A DNA stretch of 64,000 nt from Calliopsis andreniformis (Eukaryota > Arthropoda > Insecta > Hymenoptera > Andrenidae). Below the pieces are notes generated by a model that was not told the origin of the DNA, made no database searches, and saw only the letters and a program-made list of their open reading frames with translations. Made by a program: the position numbers and the translations under genes. The stretch spans positions 11,846,157 through 11,910,156 of the forward strand of contig NW_027480429.1 in assembly GCF_051401765.1 (NCBI RefSeq), in the 5' to 3' direction. Positions 1 to 12,415 of this stretch are shown here, one piece after another. Every line of letters begins with the position of its first letter. Within the stretch, counting starts at the first letter, position 1.

Positions 1-3000
1 GTCCCAGATGAATAAAATACATAAAAGATGCCACAGCTTTTCCATCGTATAAAACGAATAATTGCAACCAGTGTGAAAGTTATGGTCATTTCTACGTTCC
101 GGGCGACATAGGCTTCACTCTAGGGCGTTGCGCCACCAGATCGAATAGTTAGCGCCTTAGAAGTCAACGCCAGAAGCATAAAATACGATATAAATACAAC
201 AGCTTTTCCATCGTATAAAACGAATAATTGCAACCAGTGTGGAAGTTATGGTCATTTCTACGTTCCGGGCAACCTAGGCTTCACTCTAGGGCGTTGTTCC
301 ACCAGATGGAATAGTTAGGGCCTAAGAAGTCAACGCCAGAAGCATAAAACACTATATAAATACAACAGTTTTTCCATCATATAAAACGAATGATAGCAAC
401 CAGTGTGAAAGTTATGGTCATTTCTACGTTCCGGGCAACATTGGCTTCACTCTAGGGCGTCGCGCCACCTGATCGAATAGTGAGGGCCTTAGAAATCAAC
501 GCCCGAAGCATAAAATACAAAATAAATAAAACAGCTTTTCCATCGTATAAAACGAATAATTGCAACCAGTATGAAAGTTAACGTCATTTCTACTTTCCGG
601 GCAACATAGGCTTCACCCTTTGGCGTTGCACCAACAGATTGAATAGTTAGGGCCTTACCAGTCAACGCCCGAAGCATAAAATACAAAATAAATAGAACAG
701 TTTTTCCATCGTATAAAAAGAATAATTGCTACCGGTGTGAAAGTTATGGTCATTTCTCCGTTCCGGGCAACCTAGGCTTCACTCTAGGGCGTTGCTCCAA
801 CGGATCGAATGGTTAGGGCCTTAGAAGTCAATGCCCGAAGCATAAAATACAATATAAATACAACAGTTTTTCCATCGTATAAAACGAATAATTGCAACCA
901 GTAGGAAAGTTAACGTCGTTCCTACTTTCCGGGCAACCTAGGCTTCACCCTAGGGCGTTGCACCAACAGATTGAATAGTTAGGGCCTTAGAAGTCAACGC
1001 CCGAAGCATAAAATACAAAATAAACAGAACAGTTTTTCCATCGTATAAAACGAATAATTGCTACCGGTGTGAAAGTTATGGTGATTTCTCCGTTCCGGGC
1101 AGCCTAGGCTTCACTCTAGGGCATTGCTCCACCAGATCGAATAGTTCGGGCCTTAGAAGTCAACGCCAGAAGCATAAAATACAATAAAGATGCAAAGGTT
1201 TTCCCATCGCATAACAGGAATAACTGCAAACAGTGTTAAAGTAATGGTCATTTCCATGTTCCGGGCAACCAAGTCTTCAATCTAGGGCGTTGTTCCACCA
1301 GATCGAATAGCTAGGGCCTAAGAAGTCAACGGCAGAAGAATAAAATACAATATAAGTACAAAAGCTTTTCCATCGTATAAAATGAATAATTGCAAACATT
1401 GTGAAAGTAATGGTCATTTCTACGTTCCGCGCAACCTAGGCTTCACCCAAGGGCGTTGTTCCACCAGATGGAATAGTTAGGGCCTAAGAAGTCAACGCCA
1501 GAAGCATAAAATACGATATAAATACAACAGTTTTTCCATCGTATAAAACGAATAATTGCTACCAGAGTGAAATTTATGGTCACTTCTACGTTCCGCGCAA
1601 CCTAGGCTTCACCCTAGGACGCTGTTCCACCAGATGGAATAGTTAGGGCCTAAGAAGTCAACGCCAGAAGCATAAAATACGATATATATACAACAGCTTT
1701 TCCATCGTATAAAACGAATAATTGCAACCAGTATGAAAGTTATCGTCATTTCTACTTTCCGGGCAACCTAGGCTTCACCCTGGGGCGTTGCTCCAACAGA
1801 TTGAATAGGTAGGGCCTTAGAAGTCAACGCCCGAAGCATAAAATACAAAATAAACAGAACAGTTTTTCCATCGTATAAAACGAATAATTGCTACCGGTGT
1901 GAAAGTTATGGTGATTTCTCCGTTGCGGGCAACCTAGGCTTCACTCTAGGGCATTGCTCCACCAGATCGAATAGTTAGGGCCGTAGAAGTCAACGCCAGA
2001 AGCATAAAATACAAAATAAATAAAACAGTTTTTCCATCGTATAAAACGAATAATTGCTACCAGAGTGAAATTTATGGTCACTTCTACGTTCCGCGCAACC
2101 TAGGCTTCACCCTAGGACGCTGTTCCACCAGATGGAATAGTTAGGGCCTAAGAAGTCAACGCCAGAAGCATAAAATACGATATAAATACAACAGTTTTTC
2201 CATCGTATAAAACGAATGATAGTAACCAGTGTGAAAGTTATGGTCATTTCTACGTTCCGGGCAACCTAGGCTTCACTCTAGGGCGTTCCTCCTCCAGATC
2301 GAATAGTTAGGGAATTAGAAGTCAACGCCCGAAGCATAAAATACAAAATAAATAAAACAGTTTTTCCATCGTATAAAACGAATAATTGCAACCAGTGCGG
2401 AAGTTATGGTCATTTCTACGTTCCGGGCAACCTAGGCTTCACTCTAGGGCGTTGTTCCACCAGATGCAATAGTTAGGGCCTAAGAAGTCAACGCCAGAAG
2501 CATAAAACACTATATAAATACAACAGCTTTTCCGCCATATAAAACGAATAATTGCAACCAGGATGAAAGTTAATGTCATTTCTACTTTCCGGGCAACCTA
2601 GGCTTCACCCTGGGGCGTTGCTCGAACAGATCGAATAGTTGGGGCCTTAGAAATCAACGCCCCAAGCATAAAATACAAAATAAATAGAACAGTTTTTCCA
2701 TCGTATAAAACGAATAATTGCAACCAGTGTGGAAGTTATGGTCATTTCTACGTTCCGGGCAACCTAGGCTTCACTCTAGGGCGTTGCTCCACCAAATCGA
2801 ATAGTTAGGGCCTTAGAAGTCAACGCCCGAAGAATAAAATACGAAATAAATAAAACAGTTTTTCCATGGTATAAAACGAATAATTGCAACCAGTATGAAA
2901 GTTAACGTCATTTCTACTTTCGGCGCAACATAGGCTTCACCCTTGGGCGTTGCACCAACAGATTGAATAGTTAGGCCCTTAGAAGTCAACGCCCGAAGCA

Positions 3001-3023
3001 TAAAATACAAAATAAATAGAACA
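1..3023. repeat. Mosaic monomers at left edge of window
   Basis: This stretch begins inside a rare marker monomer (CCCAGATGAATAAAATAC at 3). It continues with about 18 monomers of mixed types. Positions 829-1550 reappear at 3983-4704 (offset 3154). The monomer with CTACCAGAGTGAAATTTATGG occurs at about 1557 and 2055 (498 bp, three monomers) and again near 19319. About 2340-2620 resembles 5992-6272 (offset 3652, 22 monomers). The left boundary of the array is not in the window. Confidence 0.85.
933..961. other. Intramonomer dyad (hairpin/cruciform), representative copy
   Basis: The arms are GCAAC-CTAGG (933-942) and CCTAG-GGC-GTTGC (949-961), with loop CTTCAC. That gives two 5-bp stems separated by a 3-base GGC bulge on one side. 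The same element recurs in a large share of monomers across the window. Variants with CACTCTAGGG keep four of the five inner pairs, and class-A monomers with GAGCAACCTAGG keep the full stem. Whether it extrudes in DNA or folds in a transcript is inference. Confidence 0.75.
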
Positions 3024-3384
3024 GTTTTTCCATCGTATAAAACGAATAATTGCAACCAGTGTGGAAGTTATGGTCATTTCTACGTTCCGGGCAACCTAGG
3101 CTTCACTCTAGGGCGTTGCTCCACCAAATCGAATAGTTAGGGCCTTAGAAGTCAACGCCCGAAGCATAAAATACAAAATAAATAAGACAGTTTTTCCATC
3201 GTATAAAACGAATAATTGCAACCAGTGTGAAGGTAATGGTTTTTCCTACGTTCCGGGCAACCTAGGCTTCACCCAAGGGCGTTGTTCCACCAGATGGAAT
3301 AGTTAGGGCCTAAGAAGTCAACGCCAGAAGCATAAAATACGATATAAATACAACAGTTTTTCCATCGTATAAAACGAATGATAG

Positions 3385-4270
3385 TAACCAGTGTGAAAGT
3401 TATGGTCATTTCTACGTTCCGCGCAACCTAGGCTTCACTCTAGGGCGTTGCTCCACCAGATCGAATGGCTAGGTCCTTAGAAGTCAACGCCAGAAGCATA
3501 AAATACGATATAAATACAACAGCTTTTCCATCGTATAAATCGAATAATTGCAACCAGTGTGGAAGTTATGGTCATTTCTACGTTCCCGGCAGCCTAGGCT
3601 TCACTCTAGGGCGTTGCTCGACCAGATCGAATAGCTAGGGCCTTAGAAGTCAACGCCTGAAGTATAAAATACAATAAAAATGCAACAGTCTTTCCATTCT
3701 ATAACAGGAATAACTGCAACCCGTGTGAAAGTGATGGTCATTTCTACGTTCCAGGCAACCTAGGATTCACCCTAGGGCGTAGTTCCATCAGATAGAATAG
3801 TTAGGGCCTAAGAAGTCAACGCCAGAAGCTTAAAACGCTATATAAATACAACAGCTTTTCCAACATATAAAACGGATAATTGCAACCAGGATGAAAGTTA
3901 TGGTCATTTCTACTTTCCGGGCAACCTAGGTTTCACACTGGGTCGTTGCTCCAACAGATTGAATAGTTAGGGCCTTAGAAGTCAATGCCCGAAGCATAAA
4001 ATACAATATAAATACAACAGTTTTTCCATCGTATAAAACGAATAATTGCAACCAGTATGAAAGTTAACGTCGTTCCTACTTTCCGGGCAACCTAGGCTTC
4101 ACCCTAGGGCGTTGCACCAACAGATTGAATAGTTAGGGCCTTAGAAGTCAACGCCCGAAGCATAAAATACAAAATAAGCAGAACAGTTTTTCCATCGTAT
4201 AAAACGAATAATTGCTACCGGTGTGAAAGTTATGGTGATTTCTCCGTTCCGGGCAGCCTAGGCTTCACTC
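3385..4270. repeat. Internal 10-monomer-offset duplication, copy 1
   Basis: This run matches 5045-5930 at an offset of 1660 bp (10 monomers). Shared marks are GATCGAATGGCTAGGTCC (3457/5117), CGTTCCCGGCAGCC, the CTATAACAGGAATAACTGC monomer and GTAGTTCCATCAGATAG. The copies differ at scattered sites, for example ACACTGGGTCG against ACCCTGGGGCG. This duplication was therefore already present, and somewhat diverged, when the larger 4482-bp duplication copied both halves. Confidence 0.85.
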
Positions 4271-5044
4271 TAGGGCATTGCTCCACCAGATCGAATAGTT
4301 CGGGCCTTAGAAGTCAACGCCAGAAGCATAAAATACAATAAAGATGCAAAGGTTTTCCCATCGTATAACAGGAATAACTGCAAACAGTGTTAAAGTAATG
4401 GTCATTTCCATGTTCCGGGCAACCAAGTCTTCACGCTAGGGCGTTGTTCCACCAGATCGAATAGCTAGGGCCTAAGAAGTCAACGGCAGAAGAATAAAAT
4501 ACAATATAAGTACAAAAGCTTTTCCATCGTATAAAATGAATAATTGCAAACATTGTGAAAGTAATGGTCATTTCTACGTTCCGCGCAACCTAGGCTTCAC
4601 CCAAGGGCGTTGTTCCACCAGATGGAATAGTTAGGGCCTAAGAAGTCAACGCCAGAAGCATAAAATACGATATAAATACAACAGTTTTTCCATCGTATAA
4701 AACGAATGATAGTAACCAGTGTGAAAGTTATGGTCATTTCTACGTTCCGGGCAACCTAGGCTTCACTCTAGGGCGTTGCACCAACAGATTGAATAGTTAG
4801 GGCCTTAGAAGTCAACGCCCGAAGCATAAAATACAAAATAAATAGAACAGCTTTTCCATCGTATAAAACGAATAATTGCTACCGGTGTGAAAATTATGGT
4901 CATTTCTCCGTTCCGGGCAACCCAGGCTTCACTCTAGGGCGTTGCTCCACCAGATCGAATAGTTAGGGCCTTAGAAGTCAACGCCAGAAGCATAAAATAC
5001 AGAATAAATAAAACAGTTTTTCCATCGTACAAAACGAATAATTG

Positions 5045-5930
5045 CTACCAGTGTGAACGTTATGGTCATTTCTACGTTCCGCGCAACCTAGGCTTCACTC
5101 TAGGGCGTTGCTCCACCAGATCGAATGGCTAGGTCCTTAGAAGTCAACGCCAGAAGCATAAAATACGATATAAATTCAACAGCTTTTCCATCGTATAAAT
5201 CGAATAATTGCAACCAGTGTGGAAGTTATGGTCATTTCTACGTTCCCGGCAGCCTAGGCTTCACTCTAGGGCGTTGCTCGACCAGATCGAATAGCTAGGG
5301 CCTTAGAAGTCAACGCCTGAAGTATAAAATACAATAAAAATGCAACAGTCTTTCCATCCTATAACAGGAATAACTGCAACCCGTGTGAAAGTGATGGTCA
5401 TTTCTACGTTCCAGGCAACCTAGGATTCACCCTAGGGCGTAGTTCCATCAGATAGAATAGTTAGGGCCTAAGAAGTCAACGCCAGAAGCTTAAAACGCTA
5501 TATAAATACAACAGCTTTTCCAACATATAAAACGGATAATTGCAACCAGGATGAAAGTAATGGTCATTTCTACTTTCCGGGCAACCTAGGTTTCACCCTG
5601 GGGCGTTGCTCCAACAGATTGAATAGTTAGGGCCTTAGAAGTCAATGCCCGAAGCATAAAATACAATATAAATACAACAGTTTTTCCATCGTATAAAACG
5701 AATAATTGCAACCAGTATGAAAGTTATCGTCATTTCTACTTTCCGGGCAACCTAGGCTTCACCCTAGGGCGTTGCACCAACAGATTGAATAGTTAGGGCC
5801 TTAGAAGTCAACGCCCGAAGCATAAAATACAAAATAAACAGAACAGTTTTTCCATCGTATAAAACGAATAATTGCTACCGGTGTGAAATTTATGGTGATT
5901 TCTCCGTTCCGGGCAACCTACGCTTCACTC
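5045..5930. repeat. Internal 10-monomer-offset duplication, copy 2
   Basis: Partner of 3385-4270 at +1660 bp. It carries its own changes, such as AGTTATCGTCATTTC where the partner has AGTTAACGTCGTTCC. The corresponding run in the downstream large copy lies at about 9527-10412. Confidence 0.85.
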
Positions 5931-6308
5931 TAGGGCGTTGCTCCTCCAGATCGAATAGTTAGGGAATTAGAAGTCAACGCCCGAAGCATAAAATACAAAA
6001 TAAATAAAACAGTTTTTCCATCGTATAAAACGAATAATTGCAACCAGTGCGGAAGTTATGGTCATTTCTACGTTCCAGGCAACCTAGGCTTCACTCTAGG
6101 GCGTTGTTCCACCAGATGCAATAGTTAGGGCCTAAGAAGTCAACGCCAGAAGCATAAAACACTATATAAATACAACAGCTTTTCCGCCATATAAAACGAA
6201 TAATTGCAACCAGGATGAAAGTTAATGTCATTTCTACTTTCCGGGCAACCTAGGCTTCACCCTAGGGCGTTGCTACAACAGATTGAATAGCTAGGGCCTT
6301 AGAAGTCA

Positions 6309-7505
6309 ACGCCAGAAGCATAGAACACTATATAAATACAACAGCTTTTCCATCGTATAAAACGAATAATTGCAACCAGTGTGGAAGTTATGGTCATTTC
6401 TACGTTCCGGGCAACCTAGGCTTCACTCTAGGGCGTTGTTCCACCAGATGGAATAGTTAGGGCCTAAGAAGTCAACGCCAGAAGCATAAAACACTATATG
6501 AATACAACAGTTATTCCATCATATAAAACGAATGATAGCAACCAGCATGAAAGTTATTGTCATTTCTACTTTCCGGGCAACCTAGGCTTCACCCTAGGGC
6601 GTTGCTCCTACAGATTGAATAGCTAGGGCCTTAGAAGTCAATGCCCGAAGCTTAAAATACAATAAAGATGCAACTGTCTTTCCATCCTATAACAGGAATA
6701 ACTGCAACCCGTGTGAAAGTGATGGTCATTTCTACGTCCCAGGCAACCTAGGATTCACCCTAGTGCGTTGTTCCACCACATGGAATAGTTAGGGCCAAAG
6801 AAGTCAACGCCAGAAGCATAAAACACTATATAAATACAACAGCTTTTCCAACATATAAAACGGATAATTGCAACCAGGATGAAAGTTATGGTCATTTCTA
6901 CGTTCCGGGCAACCTAGGCTTCACTCTAGGGCGTTATGCCACCAGATCGAATAGTTAGGGCCTTAGAAGTCAACGCCCGAATCATAAAATACAAAATAAA
7001 TAAAACAGTTTTTCCATCGTATAAAACGAATAATTGCAACCAGTGTGGAAGTTATGGTCATTTCTACGTTCCGGGCAACCTAGGCTTCACCCTAGGGCGT
7101 TGCTCCAACAGATTCAATAGTTAGGGCCTTAGAAGTCTACGCCCGAACCATAGAATGCAAAAAAAATACAACAGTGTTTCCATCATATAACTGGAATAAT
7201 TTCGACCAGTTTGAAAGTGATTGCCAATTCTACGTTCCGGGCAACCTAGGTTTCACTCCAGGGCGTTGCTCCACCAGACCGAATAGTTACGGCCTAAGAA
7301 GTCAACGCCAGAAGCATAAAATACGATATAAATACAACAGCCTTTCCATCGTATAAAAGGATTAATTGCAACCAGTTTGAACGTGATGGTCATTTCTCCT
7401 TTCCGGGCAACCTAGGCTTCACTCTAGGGCGTTGCTGCACTAGATCGAACAGTTAGGGCCTTAGAAGTCAACGCCAGAAGCATAAGATACAATATAAATA
7501 CAACA
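6309..7505. repeat. Segment between the two 4482-bp-offset copies
   Basis: About seven monomers that are not part of the 3285-bp repeated segment. Positions about 6330-6980 match 12472-13122 (offset 6142, 37 monomers). The shared marks are AAACACTATATGAATAC, CTAGTGCGTTGTTCC and GCGTTATGCCACC. The remainder, about 7100-7505, is of the type otherwise confined to the right third of the window and is listed separately. Confidence 0.8.
7100..7505. repeat. Enclave of domain-III-type monomers inside domain I
   Basis: About two and a half monomers here carry marks seen elsewhere only beyond about 43.5 kb. These are an 8-A tract after ATGC (7157), CAGTGTTTCCATCATATAAC, AGTTTGAAAGTGATTGCCAATTC, GGTTTCACTCCAGGGCG, CAGACCGAATAGTTACGGCC, AAAGGATTAATTGC, TTTCTCCTTTCCGG and CACTAGATCGAACAG. 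The nearest relatives of the last part are at about 48.85-48.99 kb and 51.84-51.99 kb. The same order of types is not found as one block there, so the donor is not identified. Confidence 0.8.
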
Positions 7506-10500
7506 GTTTTTCCATCGTATAAAACGAATAATTGCAACCAGTGTGGAAGTTATGGTCATTTCTACGTTCCGGGCAACCTAGGCTTCACTCTAGGGCGTTG
7601 CTCCACCAAATCGAATAGTTAGGGCCTTAGAAGTCAACGCCCGAAGCATAAAATACAAAATAAATAAAACAGTTTTTCCATCGTATAAAACGAATAATTG
7701 CAACCAGTGTGAAGGTAATGGTTTTTCCTACGTTCCGGGCAACCTAGGCTTCACCCAAGGGCGTTGTTCCACCAGATGGAATAGTTAGGGCCTAAGAAGT
7801 CAACGCCAGAAGCATAAAATACGATATAAATACAACAGTTTTTCCATCGTATAAAACGAATGATAGTAACCAGTGTGAAAGTTATGGTCATTTCTACGTT
7901 CCGCGCAACCTAGGCTTCACTCTAGGGCGTTGCTCCACCAGATCGAATGGCTAGGTCCTTAGAAGTCAACGCCAGAAGCATAAAATACGATATAAATACA
8001 ACAGCTTTTCCATCGTATAAATCGAATAATTGCAACCAGTGTGGAAGTTATGGTCATTTCTACGTTCCCGGCAGCCTAGGCTTCACTCTAGGGCGTTGCT
8101 CGACCAGATCGAATAGCTAGGGCCTTAGAAGTCAACGCCTGAAGTATAAAATACAATAAAAATGCAACAGTCTTTCCATCCTATAACAGGAATAACTGCA
8201 ACCCGTGTGAAAGTGATGGTCATTTCTACGTTCCAGGCAACCTAGGATTCACCCTAGGGCGTAGTTCCATCAGATAGAATAGTTAGGGCCTAAGAAGTCA
8301 ACGCCAGAAGCTTAAAACGCTATATAAATACAACAGCTTTTCCAACATATAAAACGGATAATTGCAACCAGGATGAAAGTTATGGTCATTTCTACTTTCC
8401 GGGCAACCTAGGTTTCACACTGGGTCGTTGCTCCAACAGATTGAATAGTTAGGGCCTTAGAAGTCAATGCCCGAAGCATAAAATACAATATAAATACAAC
8501 AGTTTTTCCATCGTATAAAACGAATAATTGCAACCAGTAAGAAAGTTAACGTCGTTCCTACTTTCCGGGCAACCTAGGCTTCACCCTAGGGCGTTGCACC
8601 AACAGATTGAATAGTTAGGGCCTTAGAAGTCAACGCCCGAAGCATAAAATACAAAATAAGCAGAACAGTTTTTCCATCGTATAAAACGAATAATTGCTAC
8701 CGGTGTGAAAGTTATGGTGATTTCTCCGTTCCGGGCAGCCTAGGCTTCACTCTAGGGCATTGCTCCACCAGATCGAATAGTTCGGGCCTTAGAAGTCAAC
8801 GCCAGAAGCATAAAATACAATAAAGATGCAAAGGTTTTCCCATCGTATAACAGGAATAACTGCAAACAGTGTTAAAGTAATGGTCATTTCCATGTTCCGG
8901 GCAACCAAGTCTTCACGCTAGGGCGTTGTTCCACCAGATCGAATAGCTAGGGCCTAAGAAGTCAACGGCAGAAGAATAAAATACAATATAAGTACAAAAG
9001 CTTTTCCATCGTATAAAATGAATAATTGCAAACATTGTGAAAGTAATGGTCATTTCTACGTTCCGCGCAACCTAGGCTTCACCCAAGGGCGTTGTTCCAC
9101 CAGATGGAATAGTTAGGGCCTAAGAAGTCAACGCCAGAAGCATAAAATACGATATAAATACAACAGTTTTTCCATCGTATAAAACGAATGATAGTAACCA
9201 GTGTGAAAGTTATGGTCATTTCTACGTTCCGGGCAACCTAGGCTTCACTCTAGGGCGTTGCACCAACAGATTGAATAGTTAGGGCCTTAGAAGTCAACGC
9301 CCGAAGCATAAAATACAAAATAAATAGAACAGCTTTTCCATCGTATAAAACGAATAATTGCTACCGGTGTGAAAATTATGGTCATTTCTCCGTTCCGGGC
9401 AACCCAGGCTTCACTCTAGGGCGTTGCTCCACCAGATCGAATAGTTAGGGCCTTAGAAGTCAACGCCAGAAGCATAAAATACAGAATAAATAAAACAGTT
9501 TTTCCATCGTACAAAACGAATAATTGCTACCAGTGTGAACGTTATGGTCATTTCTACGTTCCGCGCAACCTAGGCTTCACTCTAGGGCGTTGCTCCACCA
9601 GATCGAATGGCTAGGTCCTTAGAAGTCAACGCCAGAAGCATAAAATACGATATAAATACAACAGCTTTTCCATCGTATAAATCGAATAATTGCAACCAGT
9701 GTGGAAGTTATGGTCATTTCTACGTTCCCGGCAGCCTAGGCTTCACTCTAGGGCGTTGCTCGACCAGATCGAATAGCTAGGGCCTTAGAAGTCAACGCCT
9801 GAAGTATAAAATACAATAAAAATGCAACAGTCTTTCCATCCTATAACAGGAATAACTGCAACCCGTGTGAAAGTGATGGTCATTTCTACGTTCCAGGCAA
9901 CCTAGGATTCACCCTAGGGCGTAGTTCCATCAGATAGAATAGTTAGGGCCTAAGAAGTCAACGCCAGAAGCTTAAAACGCTATATAAATACAACAGCTTT
10001 TCCAACATATAAAACGGATAATTGCAACCAGGATGAAAGTAATGGTCATTTCTACTTTCCGGGCAACCTAGGTTTCACCCTGGGGCGTTGCTCCAACAGA
10101 TTGAATAGTTAGGGCCTTAGAAGTCAATGCCCGAAGCATAAAATACAATATAAATACAACAGTTTTTCCATCGTATAAAACGAATAATTGCAACCAGTAT
10201 GAAAGTTATCGTCATTTCTACTTTCCGGGCAACCTAGGCTTCACCCTAGGGCGTTGCACCAACAGATTGAATAGTTAGGGCCTTAGAAGTCAACGCCCGA
10301 AGCATAAAATACAAAATAAACAGAACAGTTTTTCCATCGTATAAAACGAATAATTGCTACCGGTGTGAAATTTATGGTGATTTCTCCGTTCCGGGCAACC
10401 TACGCTTCACTCTAGGGCGTTGCTCCTCCAGATCGAATAGTTAGGGAATTAGAAGTCAACGCCCGAAGCATAAAATACAAAATAAATAAAACAGTTTTTC

Positions 10501-10790
10501 CATCGTATAAAACGAATAATTGCAACCAGTGCGGAAGTTATGGTCATTTCTACGTTCCGGGCAACCTAGGCTTCACTCTAGGGCGTTGTTCCACCAGATG
10601 CAATAGTTAGGGCCTAAGAAGTCAACGCCAGAAGCATAAAACACTATATAAATACAACAGCTTTTCCGCCATATAAAACGAATAATTGCAACCAGGATGA
10701 AAGTTAATGTCATTTCTACTTTCCGGGCAACCTAGGCTTCACCCTAGGGCGTTGCTACAACAGATTGAATAGCTAGGGCCTTAGAAGTCA
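7506..10790. repeat. Copy 2 of the 3285-bp segment
   Basis: Partner of 3024-6308 at +4482 bp, including the internal 1660-bp repeat structure. Differences are isolated substitutions: AGTAAGAAAGTTAACG here against AGTATGAAAGTTAACG, and TTCCGGGCAACC near 10557 against TTCCAGGCAACC in copy 1. Such near identity implies recent duplication or ongoing conversion. Confidence 0.9.
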
Positions 10791-12415
10791 ATGCCCGAAG
10801 CATAAAATACAATATAAATACAACAGTTTTTCCATCGTATAAAACGAATAATTGAAACCAGTATGAAAGTTAACGTCATTTCTACTTTCCGGGCTACCTA
10901 GGCTTGACCATAGGGCGCTGCACCAACAGATTGAATAGTTAGGGCCTTAGAAGTCAACGCCAGAAGCATAAAGTACAATAAAGATGCAAAAGTTTTTCCA
11001 GCGTATAACAGGAATAACTGCAAACAGTGTGAAAGTCATGGTCATTTCTACGTTCCGGGCAACCTCGGCTTCACTCTAGGGCGTTGCGGCACCAGATCGA
11101 ATAGTTAGGGCATTAGAAATCAACCCCCGAAGGATAAAATACAAAATAAATAATTCAGTTTTTCCATCGTATAAAACGAATAATTGCAACCAGTGTGGAA
11201 GCTATGGTCATTTCTACGTTCCGGGCTACCTAGGCTTCACTCTAGGGCGTTGCACCTACAGATCGAATAGTTAGGGCCTAAGAAGTCAACGCCAGAAGCA
11301 TAGAACACTATATAAATACAACAGCTTTTCCATCGTATAAAACGGATAATCGCAACCAGTATGAAAGTTAACGTCATTTCTACCTTCCGCGCAACATAGG
11401 CTTCACCCTTGGGCGTTGCACCAACAGATTGAATAGTTAGGGCCTTAGAAGTCAACGCCCGAAGCATAAAATACAAAATAAATAGAACAGTTTTTCCATC
11501 GTATAAAACGAATAATTGCAACCAGTGTGAAGCTAATGGTCATTTCTACGTTCCGGGCAACTTAGGCGTCACCCTAGGGCGTTGCTCCACCACATCTAAT
11601 AGCAACGGCCTTAGAAGTCAGCCCCAGATGAATAAAACACATAAAAGATGCCACAGCTTTTCCATCGTATAAAACGAATAATTGCAACCAGGATGAAAGT
11701 TATTGTCATTTCTACTTTCCGGGCAACCTAGGCATCACCCTAGGGCGTTGCGCCACCAGATCGAATAGTTAGGGCCTTAGAAGTCAACGCCCGAAGCATA
11801 AAATACAAAATAAATAAAACAGTTTTTCCATCGTATAAAACGAATAATTGCAACCAGTATGATAGTTAACGTCATTTCTACTTTCCGGGCAACATTGGCT
11901 TCACCCTTGGGCGTTGCACCAACAGATTGAATAGTTAGGGCCTTAGAAGTCAACGCCAGAAGCATAAAATACGAGATAAATACAACAGCTTTTCCATCGT
12001 ATAAAACGAATAATTGCAACCAGTGTGGAAGTTATGGTCATGTCTACGTTCCGGGCAACCTAGGCTTCACTCTAGGGCGTTGTTCCACCAGATGGAATAG
12101 CTAGGGCCTAAGAAGTCAACGCCAGAAGCATAAAACGCTATATAAATACAACAGTTTTTCCATCATATAAAACGAATGATAGCAGCCAGTGTGAAGGTAA
12201 TGGTCATTTCTACGTTCCAGGCAACTTAGGCGTCACCCTAGGGCGTTGCTCCACCACATCTAATAGCAACGGCCTTAGAAGTCAGCCCCAGATGAATAAA
12301 ATACATAAAAGATGCCACAGCTTTTCCATCGTATAAAACGAATAATTGCAACCAGTGTGAAAGTTATGGTCATTTCTACGTTCCGGGCAACATAGGCTTC
12401 ACTCTAGGGCGTTGC
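10791..12415. repeat. Mosaic monomers with two marker monomers 664 bp apart
   Basis: About ten monomers of mixed type. The rare CCCCAGATGAATAAAA marker monomer occurs at about 11622 and 12286, a four-monomer spacing, each preceded by a monomer with CACATCTAATAGCAACGG. The monomer with CTAGGCTTGACCATAGGGCG near 10905 reappears near 19863. Minus-strand ORFs here (11237-11521, 11777-12019) are treated as chance reading frames. Confidence 0.8.

Larger units (their letters stand above)
3024..6308. repeat. Copy 1 of a 3285-bp segment repeated 4482 bp downstream
   Basis: This segment matches 7506-10790 almost base for base at a constant offset of 4482 bp (27 monomers). Shared rare marks include GGTAATGGTTTTTCC (3232 and 7714), GAATGGCTAGGTCC, TAAATCGAATAATTGC, GGTTTTCCCATCG and TGCTACAACAG. 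Similarity falls off just upstream of 3024/7506 and just after 6308/10790. Inside it, 3385-4270 is repeated at 5045-5930. Confidence 0.9.

Noticed and set aside
130..160. TTAGGG motifs resembling telomere repeats
   Set aside because: It occurs once per monomer inside AATAGTTAGGGCC, never in tandem, so it is not a telomeric tract.
2813..3055. Family of 62-94-codon minus-strand ORFs (also 489, 11237, 11777, 13769, 15096, 21239, 22234, 26050, 28705, 29369, 30032, 33018, 38327, 41820, 42031, 51282, 63234)
   Set aside because: All are the same stretch of the monomer read backward. The hydrophobic look comes from A+T-rich repeat DNA. Ends and lengths shift with single substitutions, as expected for chance frames.
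6936..7124. Cysteine-containing 62-codon frames with NNCNQCGSYGHFYVPGN, which look like a small zinc-knuckle (CX2C...H)
   Set aside because: The residues come from the monomer text TAATTGCAACCAGTGTGG read in one frame. There is no complete CX2CX4HX4C pattern, and the same frame is broken in most monomers.
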